A stretch of 64,000 nt of DNA. Source: Adiantum capillus-veneris. Taxonomy: Eukaryota > Streptophyta > Polypodiopsida > Polypodiales > Pteridaceae. The DNA is taken from NCBI GenBank assembly GCA_014529385.2, contig CM043947.1:98738036-98802035 (forward strand), given 5' to 3'. Positions 30,213 to 40,628 of this stretch are shown here, piece by piece. How positions within the stretch are numbered: position 1 is the stretch's first letter; every line of letters begins with the position of its first letter. The translations under genes were made by a program, and so were the position numbers. The notes under the pieces are model-generated. The model was not told the origin of the DNA and ran no database searches. It was given only the letters and a program-made list of their open reading frames with translations.

Positions 30213-30877
30213 GATATGATTTTACAAGCCCAAGTTCCTTGTATTTGTTTTATTAAAAGCATGGCATCACCAAATACATTTAACCGTTGAATGCCCTGTG
30301 TCACACACCACTCTAACCCAAGAGTTAAAGCTGCATATTCTACCTCATTGTTAGAGTGAGAATCCAAGAGATTCCCAATGGAAAAAACCTTGTCCCCTTG
30401 CTCGTTGAAGATGACAATGCCTGCTGCAGCTTTGTCCACTTTCCTCTTGTAGGCTCCATCAAAGAAAAGAGAGTGAGCCTCCTCTACCTTAGGGACTTCC
30501 AGCACGGGTGTAATATCTTGATCATTTGGCTTTATCTTTAGCTTCTTTTCATAGTGGCGATGAGTGAGAATACCTCCTAGACTGGCCCTTGTAGAGTTCT
30601 CCACTTGCATTGTGTAGTCAAACTCTTGTAGCCTTGTGAGCCATTTGGAAATCCTAGAAAAAACATCCATGTGCTGCATTACATAAGGAAATACTTCTTC
30701 CATTGTTAAGATTATGAATGGTCTAGACAATAAATAAGAGCGAAATTTGGTGGTAGCAAACATTAATGAAAGCACCATGTGCTCCACTGCCGTGTATCCC
30801 TTTTCTGATGGGGTCATCATTCGACTAGAGAAGTAGATAGGACGCATGAAAGAAGATTGAGGATCCTTTTGCATCAA
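30206..30877 (-). CDS. Gypsy-2 RNase H plus second RNase H, right copy (223 codons)
   Basis: As in the left copy, with D140, E180 and D204 of the second RNase H retained and residue 160 Gln. The same frameshifts bound it on both sides. Confidence 0.9.
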   Translation of the reverse strand: MMQKDPQSSFMRPIYFSSRMMTPSEKGYTAVEHMVLSLMFATTKFRSYLLSRPFIILTMEEVFPYVMQHMDVFSRISKWLTRLQEFDYTMQVENSTRASLGGILTHRHYEKKLKIKPNDQDITPVLEVPKVEEAHSLFFDGAYKRKVDKAAAGIVIFNEQGDKVFSIGNLLDSHSNNEVEYAALTLGLEWCVTQGIQRLNVFGDAMLLIKQIQGTWACKIISC

Positions 30878-31118
30878 TACAGCCCCAAGTGTGTCATTGC
30901 CAACACTAGGGTTTACATAAAATGGCTCGTCCCACTTTGGAGGTGCTATGGTGGGAAGTGAAGCTAGAATTTGTTTTACCTCATTGAATTGTTGTTCATT
31001 TTCTTCACTCCAAGTGAAGATCTCTTGATGGGTAACTTGTTGTAAATGGGAGAACCACTTGGGAGAGCAAGTGAATGAACCTACTCAAATACCTCACCTT
31101 TTGAAGAAAAGAGACCAA
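30878..31118 (-). pseudogene. Gypsy-2 RT-RNase H junction, broken frames, right copy
   Basis: Same TAA and frameshift as 22821-23061, so these lesions predate the tandem duplication. Confidence 0.8.
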
Positions 31119-32234
31119 TTACTTTGTTGTGGTGGGAGAGGTCAAAGCCACCAAGGCTTGAACCTTGCTTGGGTCAGCTTCAATGCCGTTGGCCGAGATC
31201 ACATGGCCAAGAAGAGTAACCTTGCTTTCACCAATGTGGCATTTCTCCACATTGAGTTGGCCACCCAAAGCTTGTAGCCTAGCTAGACCTTCATAAACTT
31301 TCTCCAAATGAAGAGAGCGAGAGCTATAAATGCAAAAGTCATCAATAAAAACACGGATTGATTTTCCAAAGAATGGCTGAAAAACAAATGTCACATACCG
31401 CTGAAAAGTGGCTGGAGCATTAGTGAGACCAAAAGGCATAACTCTGTAAGCAAAACATCCCCATGGTGTGATGAAGGTTGTCTTCTTTTGATCTTCTTCA
31501 GCGATGCTAATTTGGAAGTAGCCTGAGTAGCCATCACATACCGTGTAGCGCTCATGTCCTGCTACCTCATTGAGTATTTCTTCTTGAAAAGGAAGAGGAA
31601 AATGGTCCCTCTTTGTGGCTGCATTAAGAGGCTTGTAATCAACACAAACCCTCCACTTACCATTCTTCTTTGGTGTGACTACCACTGGAGAAACCCACTC
31701 TGAGTCTTCAGCAGGATAGATAAAACCGGCTTCTAGCAATTTCCTTACCTCTTTGAGTAGGGCGTCTTGTTGAATTACTCCTAGCCGCCTGAGCTTCTGC
31801 ACTACAGGTTTACTTCCCTCCTTGAGCGTAATGTGATGTTGAACTACTGTGATGCCAGTGATTTTATCATATTCATCAATGAACAATGTGGTAAAATTAC
31901 TTAGCATCAAAATATAATCTTCACGCTCCTTCCCACACAACTCACTAGAGAGCATTTGATGTAGCTTACTTGCTTCTACCAGAGGTTGTATACCTGGTGT
32001 CTCCCCTTGGCTTGATGATGAGGCATCAGGTTGCTCCATCTTCTTAGGGTCCTTGAGAATGATCCCCATCACCTCAATGCTACTGTCACTTTCTTCACTC
32101 ACTGTTGACTCCTCCTCTGAAGCGGTTGAAGATTCACCACTAGAAAACTCATCCTCGGAGGTTTCTAGATCCATGTCGCGTTGTTGACCTATCTTCATGT
32201 CGTAAAGTATTGGCCTTCCTTTTGCATCCTTCAT
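31119..32234 (-). CDS. Gypsy-2 reverse transcriptase, right copy (371 codons)
   Basis: Translated sequence identical to the left copy: acidic spacer, catalytic D234, D298 and D299 all present. It starts with ATG directly after the in-frame TAG at 32235-32237. Confidence 0.94.
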   Translation of the reverse strand: MKDAKGRPILYDMKIGQQRDMDLETSEDEFSSGESSTASEEESTVSEESDSSIEVMGIILKDPKKMEQPDASSSSQGETPGIQPLVEASKLHQMLSSELCGKEREDYILMLSNFTTLFIDEYDKITGITVVQHHITLKEGSKPVVQKLRRLGVIQQDALLKEVRKLLEAGFIYPAEDSEWVSPVVVTPKKNGKWRVCVDYKPLNAATKRDHFPLPFQEEILNEVAGHERYTVCDGYSGYFQISIAEEDQKKTTFITPWGCFAYRVMPFGLTNAPATFQRYVTFVFQPFFGKSIRVFIDDFCIYSSRSLHLEKVYEGLARLQALGGQLNVEKCHIGESKVTLLGHVISANGIEADPSKVQALVALTSPTTTK

Positions 32235-33683
32235 CTAGATTATGCCGGTGTCCCAGTCCTGCTTAGCTCTCATAGCCATAAGCCAAGGCCTCCCTAGAAT
32301 GATAGGATAGCCCTCCCCTTTGTGTGGCATGACAAAGATGTCCACATCTACCTCGGTGTTGAATGCCTTTATCCTAACTGCATTTATGACACCAACACAT
32401 TGAACTTTTAAATTATTTTCCATTTTGGCTCGGCATGGTGCCGGCCGACTCACCTCTAAACCCAAACGGTGCATCATTTTTTCACTCATGACGCATATTT
32501 GTGCGCCACCATCGATGTAGATATTGGAGATGTGTTGCCCTTTTATGTAACCATCCATCACTGGTAGTATGTCGTCTAGATTCCTCCCAGAGATAGCCCC
32601 AGCTATCTTTGGCTTTGGTCGCCTCGTGTTAACCATCTTTGTCCATTTTCTCCTCACCCTAGGTGCTAGGTGGAGTAACTGGGGCCAGGTGATTTTTGGG
32701 CCCTGCACAGAAACATCTTGAACCAAATCATATGGTTTAGAACATTCACCCAAAGAGAAATCTACAATGTCAATTTTACGTCGTGACTTGGACGGCTTTT
32801 TGCTAGATTCCCCTTTAGTCTTTATCTTTTCTTCCTTTTGATAAGACTCACCATGCCTAGCGCGTTTTACCCCAATGGCATCTACTCCTTTAACCTTGGT
32901 CTTATCCTCCTCCACTTTCTCCTTTCCCTTACCTTCAAGACTGATGACGCTTACTGTTTGATTACCAACTGGTGGTGGGGGTAAGGGTGGAATGAGAGGT
33001 TGTGGTGGTGGTGGTGGTGGTTGTGGTTGAATCGGTGGTTGTAAGATTTGCATGGGTGGTGCTTGTCGTGGTGCCCTCGGTGGTGGTGGTCTTGCTCTTG
33101 GTGGTGAAACCTGGTTTTGTCTGGCTCCTCTGTTGAAATTCTGCCTCCTTGGTTGTGGACAGTAGTACATGCCATGACCATCCTCCCCACAATTGTAGGA
33201 TTGGTATTCTTGGTTTTGCCTTCGTTGTCCTCTCCCTTGCTCTTGGTTGCGATTGTGTGCATGCCCTTGTTGTATCAAATGGACTGAGAGATTCTCAAGT
33301 TGATTGGTGATTCGGTTGAGCAGGTCTTGCTGATCTTCAATTGGTTCTTGTGGTTGAATCCTCTGGGCGACTGTTGTAGGTGGTGCTAGAGGTGGTGGGG
33401 TCCTAACGGCTTCCTCTCCATCGATATTCCTGGCTTGTAGGCGCAACTTCTTGTCTTTAAGACGGGCCACTTCAACTGCTAGCTCATACGTAGCAGGAAA
33501 CCTTCCCTTCACCTTCTCTTTAAGAGCTGGCCATAACCCAGCCACAAACCGATCCTTCTTTAGGAAATCAGGTGCCCCCTCATCCTCTCTTAGCGATGCA
33601 ACCCATCGCCCCCATAAATCTACAAACTTTGACTCATATGATGCGTATTCCAGCATACTGCCCTGCTTCAACTCTGTCAACAA
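32235..33683 (-). CDS. Gypsy-2 Gag C-terminal part and protease, right copy (482 codons)
   Basis: Same layout as the left copy: Gag part, zinc knuckle lacking its first Cys, proline-rich stretch and D391-G-G protease site. Residue 106 is Ala and the residue near 424 is Glu. In phase with 33714-33947 upstream (TGA between) and with the RT downstream (TAG between). Confidence 0.92.
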   Translation of the reverse strand: MLTELKQGSMLEYASYESKFVDLWGRWVASLREDEGAPDFLKKDRFVAGLWPALKEKVKGRFPATYELAVEVARLKDKKLRLQARNIDGEEAVRTPPPLAPPTTVAQRIQPQEPIEDQQDLLNRITNQLENLSVHLIQQGHAHNRNQEQGRGQRRQNQEYQSYNCGEDGHGMYYCPQPRRQNFNRGARQNQVSPPRARPPPPRAPRQAPPMQILQPPIQPQPPPPPPQPLIPPLPPPPVGNQTVSVISLEGKGKEKVEEDKTKVKGVDAIGVKRARHGESYQKEEKIKTKGESSKKPSKSRRKIDIVDFSLGECSKPYDLVQDVSVQGPKITWPQLLHLAPRVRRKWTKMVNTRRPKPKIAGAISGRNLDDILPVMDGYIKGQHISNIYIDGGAQICVMSEKMMHRLGLEVSRPAPCRAKMENNLKVQCVGVINAVRIKAFNTEVDVDIFVMPHKGEGYPIILGRPWLMAMRAKQDWDTGII

Positions 33684-33713
33684 TTGCCATAGTTTCTCTG
33701 ATGTTGTGCCCTC

Positions 33714-33947
33714 TCAAAAACTCTTGACAAAGGCTGCCCTTAATAAGTCCCACCGTTCCTTGGTTTCTTGCGCCAAGGCATTGTACCATGATCTTGCCTC
33801 CACCTTCATTAGAAGTGGGAAGATGCGCAAGCGCGAAGCATCATCATCTCTCGCAGAGATGACACATGCTATTTCCAAGTTGTCTAGAAAGTCTGCAGCA
33901 TCCTCGCCCACCTTACCAGTAAAGGTTGGAAATGCTACACTTGCCAT
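33714..33947 (-). CDS. Gypsy-2 Gag N-terminal segment, right copy (77 codons)
   Basis: Identical in translation to 25657-25890, with the same TGA. Confidence 0.88.
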   Translation of the reverse strand: MASVAFPTFTGKVGEDAADFLDNLEIACVISARDDDASRLRIFPLLMKVEARSWYNALAQETKERWDLLRAAFVKSF

Positions 33948-34789
33948 GATTACTGAGAGAGAACTAGAAAGACACCCTTCTTAACTTGCAAATTTTTTTT
34001 CTTCTTTACAAGGAGACGTGTATACCCTATTATAATAGGACATAGATTAAAACTTCAAACGGTACATTGCCTTGTACCAAAGGTAAAACAAATGGCTGAT
34101 CTGATGCCAGAACCTCAAAAAACCGCTCCCCACCCGGCATGGTGTCAATGACGTGCTGGTAGTGAATCTTCAAGTCCAATATTACCTTGATTGAGCGTAC
34201 ACGTGTTGGTATGTGTGATCTATCTTGAGGTAGGTTGTCCTGATTCATGTGAAGCTTAGAGGTGCTTAGTCACTATCCAAGCTCGTAGGAGAGGGTGGTG
34301 TTCTTTCCTGAAACAAACTCAGTAGATCCCTAGTTTCTCTAGTGACAGTGTGAGCCAATGCTTCTGTTATCTGTGCTGCAGCATCAAGTGCGACTTGAAA
34401 ACTAACTATGATAATTACCTCAGTGACTTGAGTTACCCGATTCTCAAAGTAGAATAGTGTTGATTCTCTATTGTGCAGAGCTCCTTCCATTTTGTTGTTG
34501 TTGGTTGGTTGTAGGTTGCGGACATGGTTTCCACCTTCTCCTTCTTCTTCTTGGCACATGGCCTATGTATATCCACTGGGTTTGGCACGTTGGTTGACTC
34601 TCCCACTTCAAATCGATTACCGTTACACCTAGCACTCGAGCTTCGATGGAGATGCGCAGCTCGTCTAGTTGTGCTTGGAGCTATTCTTCTTCTGTCGTCC
34701 AGTTAGAAAATCCTTCATACTCATTCATCCATTCACAATAGTTTAGGGTTTTCAGTCTTGTAAACTGAAGGGTTTCAAGAGCCCTCCTC
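33948..34789 (-). other. Gypsy-2 leader, right copy
   Basis: Counterpart of 25891-26732; the short open frames at 34030-34248 and 34266-34559 are unchanged. No recognised protein. Confidence 0.6.
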
Positions 34790-34804
34790 AGTGGGGGCAC
34801 CAAA
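34790..34804 (-). promoter_or_regulatory. Gypsy-2 primer-binding site, right copy
   Basis: Same sequence and position as 26733-26747. Confidence 0.7.
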
Positions 34805-36729
34805 TGAGAGGCGGAAGTGAAAAAAATAGACCCGGTGGCCTCTACACCAAGACTATGCACAATGGCCTCATCATGGGGAATACACAATAGGGGCACCACC
34901 TAGCAAGATATGCGGCTAGGACGCATACATATACACAATGAAGCATGCATGGAAAAAATTTCAAGATCCACGCCCAAATGTGGAATGGGGTGGTCGGAGA
35001 ATAAGGTGAGAGGAGTAATGAGTGAGTGAGAATGGGCTCGCTACGCATGCATGTAGTAAGGAAGATAACGAGGTCAGGGATACATGCAAGTATGCTCACT
35101 TCTCATACAAAAGGTGGCAAATCCGCACACCTTAAGATGGAAGTAGCAAGATGATAGGAATATGAGAGGGAGAGAGAGTGTGTGTGTGTGGTGGCAAATC
35201 CGCACACCTTAACATAAGCAGAAAAAAAAATGGCAAGGAACAAGCATATACCATACTCACAATGAGATGTATCCAAAGCGACACAAAGTATGGCACCAAG
35301 ATGGAGTGTGTTGATTGCTTGCAAAAGATGAATACAATAGGTAGCGTATGGCAGGAAAATGAGAAGGGAACAAGATTGTAGGAGGCATAATGGAGAGATG
35401 GGAGTTGATGACGAGGAATATCACGAGTGTGTCCACCCTTCTTCTTCTTGAAATTGTGCCTTCAACCCTTAATTACAAGTGGTGTGGAGGTGTGGTGCTC
35501 ATCTTTTGTGCATGGTGATGGTGATGATGATGGTGTTGTGATTATGTGATTAGGGTTCATGCTACAAGCATGTAGCACAAGAGTGTGTATGGATAGGTGT
35601 GTGTGTGTGTGTGTTCTCTCCCCCAAGTGAGCTCTCATGGCCTCCTTATATAGGGAAGGAGGGAAGGATTTAGCAATATTTCTATTTGAGGTGAGTGTCC
35701 CACTTTGGTGACTAGGAAAATGGGGTGCATGTGACTGTGGCTCCCATCTTGTCTCCTCATTATTTAAAATACCAGAGTCAATAGAGAGAGAAAAAGAGAG
35801 AATGTGAGTAGGATGTAGAGGATAGGAAATATTTACAATAGTCTAGCTTTGGATAGACATAAGCTTATTAGGGAGAGAAGAGAGAGGTAAGAAAATTATA
35901 AGAGAGGTTGTCGAAGGTGGATATTTGTTGATGAGGATGGATCCTCTAAAAATGGTGATAGAATTACTCTAGACTAGCCAAGACCTCATTAAAAGAGCCT
36001 TGTCTCTTGTAATCATGCTTGAAGACTTGTAGAACCATAGCCATTCTAGAAGGAAGAAAAGTGGGATGGCCTGTGTCACCATTACATGAGAAAACTGGGG
36101 TCCACTACAAAAATCATATCTCCGTGTTCATAACTCCAAAAATTCTGAAAAAACTTGAGCTAAAAGTTGAGATCACGAGCTACATCTTTCATGTTGAACG
36201 CTCCTTCAGATTCGGGGTTCTTCTTTACTTAAAAAATTCAGCCAAATAATGTATTATTTGTGGCTGCAAAAGTCTTTTGGTGGACCCCTTTGAGTGGACT
36301 TCTCTCTTGCCTTCAAGTGTAAGCTCCTTCATGTGTATGAAAACATGACCTAGAGTGTTGAAAAGATTGGCAATCATCTAGATGGAGGTATTATTGAAAT
36401 TTGAAAGTGGGGTTGAGGTTTGAAAATGAAAACTAGTGAATAAAATATTTGGTAGAGTGGAATAATATACATACATGAAAAAAATATATTAGAAAATACT
36501 AGAATATATATATTTAATATTTTTAAGGTCAAAAGAGAGATCAACAAAGAAAGCTTACTTATTATGCTACATCGTGATTGATTAGCATAAGTATTATTTA
36601 TTTAATAAAGGCTAAAAGGTTTGTGAAAAACGAAAAAAAAAATCAAATGTAACTTATATGATGGGAAATATTTTGATAAAAGGGCAAAAATATATGGGAG
36701 GGTTCCCATGCATGGAAAAGCTTTCCTCA
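34805..36729 (-). repeat. Gypsy-2 LTR3 (outer 5' LTR)
   Basis: 1,925 bp, TG...CA, followed by the target duplication GTAT (36730-36733). Near-identical to LTR2 except in the last ~170 bp, where it has private changes ('aaaaacgaaa', 'caaatgtaac', 'atatgatggg'). A minus-strand TATA-like box lies near 35645-35656 and would drive transcription of the right copy. Confidence 0.96.
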
Positions 36730-36944
36730 GTATGTCCACAATATTGAAGCTACCGTGTGAAACAAGATTTTGTGTTAACTTCTATATTGTGGAAAGTCTT
36801 TTGCAAAACAAGAATGTTGTTTCAGAGAATTTTTTTTGTGCTGGTTTTACGAGTGGCATGCAGAGCAACCAAAAAGAAATAAAACAAAGATGCAGCCCTT
36901 GATGACATTGGTGACACATGCTTGGTATTGAATCAATGAAATTA

Positions 36945-37375
36945 TTATAACACACCACATACTGTATTTAACCACTTTGCACATTGATCCATCATTATAA
37001 AAATACTATACTTGCAAATCTAGTGACAAGAAATCAAAATAAATTATCACAACAAACCACATAGTGTATCGATCTTTTTGAACCATGGTCCATCACTATA
37101 CAAAAAATTCATTTGCTACTCAAATGTCTAAAAATTGACATAAATTTTGCACAACAAACCACATACTCTATTGAATCCCTTTGTGCTCATGGTCCATCAC
37201 TATACAAAAACGTCCATTTGCAAATTTGAAGGCTACAAAATGATTTAAATTTTTGCAACACACAACGTACTGCATTGAAACACTTTGCACCATAGTCCAT
37301 AAGTGAGAGAGAGTGTAGAAGTGAGCAAGATACAATTTAACACTATGGTCCATGAGTATACAAAAAATTCCATTA
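36945..37375 (+). repeat. Degenerate ~100-bp tandem repeat
   Basis: Four to five diverged copies marked by 'acaacaaaccacata' (near 36949, 37048, 37149, 37257), each followed by 'tggtccatcactatacaaaa' or a variant about 45 bp later. Confidence 0.8.
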
Positions 37376-37596
37376 ACAAGTCCGATGTTTACAAATAAAA
37401 TCAGCTAATTACCATGAGCAAATTGAGCAAGAACACTGTCTACAAAAGTGAACACGATAATCTAGAGTCTAAGCATCATCTCACTAAGTGGATGAAAATA
37501 CACTTTTGAGTTGAGCTCTAATAGATCCAAATGCTCACTCATATTTTGCAAAGTCTTTCTTTGTCTAAATGGGAGCGAGAGATTTAAATTGTATTT

Positions 37597-38430
37597 TCAC
37601 ATTATATTGACAGGCATGCCACAATTAGTTTTCTTTCGCTTTTTCCAAGGCACGTTGTAATTCTCTAAAAAATCTTTACACCAATCATATAGTTTCTCAA
37701 TGCAGAAAGCAACTACATAGGTGCTAGTGGATTTAGAGTATGGGTAAGCAGATTTTGGGTTGCAAATCTTGAGATTTTGGGTTGCAAATCTTGAGGGTCC
37801 TCCTTGGATGTAGGACATGTTGTGTGGAGTCTGCAATGTTGGTTTTGTTCTTCTAAATGCCACTCCTAGTGCTAATCAATGACACCCACATGCGACACAT
37901 CCTCCTTGATGAAATCAGTCATGATGTTGCATGGATGCAAGTCATAATGTATACTTCCTTTGCTATGTGTATGGTCTTGACTCTTCATGAAGGCATCCAT
38001 AAAAGAAGGCACCCAATCAAGCATATGCTAGCACATCTCTAACTCTTGCTCTGTGGAGGGGTGTCTAGGATCTTCCTTTTGAGCCACCAGCATGTTGAAA
38101 AAAATTCCTTTAGGTGGTGGAACACACTTTAACATGTCACCCAGATCCATTCCATTAAAGCAAGGAAAGATGAGCGACTATGGCTCTTTGTGTATTTGTG
38201 CTATGCACCTTATGTTGCCCCTGTGGAACAACTGCACACTTGTCTCTAGAGAAAAATATTAGTGCCTCTCTTCTGCATCTACTTTGAACTCCTTTATATT
38301 GCACTTCTGGTGGCAACCAAGTCACTCCGTTGATGGTGTACTCTTGCACAACTCCATAGATTCCTTTGCCAAGATTACTACCATGCTTGATACCCTTGGG
38401 TGTGAGATAAACACCAATGGTGCACTAGGA
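37597..38430 (-). pseudogene. Unrecognised degraded coding-like region
   Basis: Minus-strand frames stay open for about 90 codons on each side (38430 to 38155, with 'GVYLTPKGIKHGSNLGKG'; and 37863 to 37597), separated by several stops and shifts. I do not recognise the family and give no function. Confidence 0.3.
37751..37795 (+). repeat. 22-bp direct duplication
   Basis: 'gattttgggttgcaaatctt' plus two bases, repeated back to back. Confidence 0.9.
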
Positions 38431-38494
38431 CAGAAAGCGGGTGCACACTAAATGCTCATGGTCCATCATAGCTTGTGCATCAGACCTTCTTACT

Positions 38495-38686
38495 TGTTGG
38501 GGTATAAAGCCCAATGTGGTCGCCTAGGTAAGTGGGCGGGCCGCCAGGTATGTACACATATTCTTTTGTAAAAACCTAATAAGAACTCACTATGCTCTAC
38601 ACATTACAGTAGAGCGAGTTCACCATATCGTCGTGCTCTTCTTCTCGCACTCTCTCTCGCACCGCACTTCCGCTCGTAATCCTTCA
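38495..38686 (+). repeat. Copia-B 5' LTR
   Basis: 192 bp, TG...CA; TATA-like 'gggtataaagccc' near the start; GC-rich 'gtgggcgggccgcc' about 35 bp in. Confidence 0.95.
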
Positions 38687-38688
38687 AC

Positions 38689-38700
38689 TGGTATCAGAGC
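38689..38700 (+). promoter_or_regulatory. Copia-B primer-binding site
   Basis: TGGTATCAGAGC, exact initiator-Met type. Confidence 0.92.
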
Positions 38701-39782
38701 TCAGATCGAGGCTCGGGGCAGCACTGCAGGAGGCTAGAGTCACCAACTCAGATTGGAGTGAAATTCGACAGGCGAAGACACGGCCCCAAATCTCGTGGGT
38801 CAGCCCAAAGGGCTGGGTGTTGTCAGAATTTCATTCTGAGGTCATCTTCGCCACCGTTCGGCTTCGACAAAGGTCTGCGCAGGCCATTTTCGACTACGTG
38901 GTCTCGACGGGTGCAGATCCGACTCTGCAAATTTGGGGTTTTCGGCCTACGACTGCAGGTGCTGAGGATATCGACACTCCCAAAGTGTTGATTTGTGGTT
39001 GTCTACACATCGAGGGACGGCTCATAGTTCTTGGAGACGTGTCACATACGACACGGGCGCATCTACACACAGACTGTAGGCGACATCCACTAGTTCATCA
39101 GGTAGCTTGTGTTTACTGCTTGATATTCCATATTTCATCCTGACATTGCAGGTACTTCCACATGGGATTTATTGTCAGAGATGATGTATGTTTGTTGAGG
39201 GTTTGCTGGCTGTGAGACACGCAGCAAACAACCGCCGTAGCGGTTACAGCATATAGTGGGAAATTTGTGGATGTCTGACTTTGTGGGAAGTCTATGTACT
39301 GTCAGATTTACTGCAGCCTTTGTTGAGGGTCGAGTGAGGTTTTATTGAGCTGGGGGATTCTCGAATGTTGAGATCCTTTCGGTGATACAGGTCTTGGAGC
39401 GATCCCTCGAGCACCCTTAGATAGGCAGCTAGGATGTATTGACTGTGAGTTGGACAGTTGGGATTGCATCTTTGCTTTACTACCGTTGAGGCATTGTCGC
39501 AGTCTATGCTTACAGGACAGTGACAGGACAGTGAGAGACAGTACAGGTGCAAGACAGGTTTACCCGCAGCTTACAGTGTCAGAGAGATAGTGTTTTTTGA
39601 GCTGTTTTTGGTCTGTTTTTAGTACACCAGATCCATTTTACAAATGAGACTCTGCCAAAATTTCTGCAGAATCTGAAGCTTTCTTGGTTCATTTGACAGG
39701 TTGATATTGGTTCAGAGGTCAGTTTATAGGGGAAACTCTGCCGAATTTTTCCCAGTAAAGTAAACTACTGTGAAGCGTAGCT
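38701..39782 (+). other. Copia-B leader
   Basis: About 1.1 kb between primer site and Gag without a convincing protein. Open frames at 38758-38991 and 38817-39143 overlap in different frames and show no known motif. Confidence 0.6.
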
Positions 39783-40628
39783 ATGACTGGATCACAGGAC
39801 ACTGCTCTTTACAATATCAAGAAGTTGGATGGAACCAATTTCCCATTGTGGAAGAAGCAGATTTGGCACGTGTTGGTACAAAAGAAGTAGATAAAACCTA
39901 TAAAGCTCAAAGGGATAAAACCAGAAGATATGGACGAAGATGAATGAAGCGAAATGGATGAATTGGCACTTTCTACCATTATGCTGACTTTGGCAGAAAG
40001 CGTTTACTTCAATGTAGCAGACGAGATGTCGGCTTATTAAGCATGGTTAAAGCTCAGTGATCTTTATGAGAAGCAGAGTGCAGATTCACAGGTATACTGG
40101 CTTAAGAAGCTTGTTGACTTGAAGATGAAAGAAGGGACACCTATGTCCAATCATCTGAATGAATTCAACACAATCTATAGTCAGTTGTCAGTTCAAGGTG
40201 TCAAGTTTGATGAACCTGTTAGAGCTATGTTCCTGTTGATCACATTGCCGGAATGTTGGGACACTTTTCGCACAGTTTTGAGTAATTCTGCACCTCCAGA
40301 TGGTTTGAACATAGCAGGTGTAGAAGGAAGTCTGCTTACTGAAGAAACCAATAGAAAGAAAATGGACAAAGGCAAAGGAACAGCCTTAGCTGTCAGGGGA
40401 AGGACCAAAGAAAAGTACAAAGGTGGAAAGAGGAATCAGTCTCGTAGCAAGTCCCGCAGTGCTAAAGGCAAGAGTGGTGACATAGAATGCTACCATTGTG
40501 GCAAGAAGGGTCACATGAAAAGAGACTGCAAAGAATGGAAAGCAGAAAAAGGCAAAGAGAAAGCTGAAGAACAAGTCCTCAGTGAAGATTCAAGAAATAA
40601 ATGTGACAAACAGTGTTGCAGAGGATGA
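39783..40628 (+). pseudogene. Copia-B Gag
   Basis: Starts 'MTGSQDTALYNIKKLDGTNF', a typical copia Gag start, and reads in one frame through in-frame TAG (39888-39890), TGA (39945-39947) and TAA (40038-40040). The part from 40119 to 40628 is open. It has the UBN2-like 'NHLNEFNTIYSQL' region, a basic stretch and an intact CCHC knuckle 'CYHCGKKGHMKRDC' near 40489-40530. The frame stops at 40626 while pol is open in the +1 frame from 40582. Confidence 0.88.
40119..40628 (+). CDS. Copia-B Gag C-terminal open segment (169 codons)
   Basis: Open part of Gag with the zinc knuckle that binds element RNA. Its ATG is internal. Overlaps the pol frame by 47 bp; a single-base indel in the shared part explains the change of frame more simply than programmed shifting. 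Confidence 0.85.
   Translation: MKMKEGTPMSNHLNEFNTIYSQLSVQGVKFDEPVRAMFLLITLPECWDTFRTVLSNSAPPDGLNIAGVEGSLLTEETNRKKMDKGKGTALAVRGRTKEKYKGGKRNQSRSKSRSAKGKSGDIECYHCGKKGHMKRDCKEWKAEKGKEKAEEQVLSEDSRNKCDKQCCRG

Larger units (their letters stand above)
18719..36729 (-). mobile_element. Gypsy-2 tandem array: two Tat-type Ty3/gypsy copies sharing a middle LTR
   Basis: Structure LTR1 (18719-20615), internal (20616-26747), LTR2 (26748-28672), internal (28673-34804), LTR3 (34805-36729). All genes are on the minus strand, so LTR3 is the outer 5' LTR and LTR1 the outer 3' LTR. The internal regions are both 6,132 bp, offset by exactly 8,057, and differ at only a handful of positions. One GTAT duplication flanks the whole array and none flanks the middle LTR. 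Each internal region codes for Gag, protease, RT, RNase H, a second RNase H and integrase, with the same stops and frameshifts in both copies. Confidence 0.95.
36734..38490. other. Unassigned sequence with tandem repeats
   Basis: Continues the host sequence that ended at 18714. It holds a ~100-bp tandem array (36945-37375), a 22-bp direct duplication (37751-37795) and open minus-strand pieces, the best at 37597-37863 and about 38155-38430. None is recognised as a known protein. Confidence 0.6.

Noticed and set aside
18719-36729. Gypsy tandem copies as an assembly duplicate
   Set aside because: Copies differ by real substitutions, LTR1 differs from LTR2/LTR3 by indels and the middle LTR is a mosaic. 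A haplotype join is still possible, so a read-level test is listed.
36945-37375. CRISPR-like array
   Set aside because: Repeats are long, diverged and lack regular unique spacers; the window is plant nuclear DNA.
40582-40628. Programmed frameshift between Gag and pol in Copia-B
   Set aside because: Gag already has three in-frame stops and no slippery motif is evident; decay is simpler. Not excluded.
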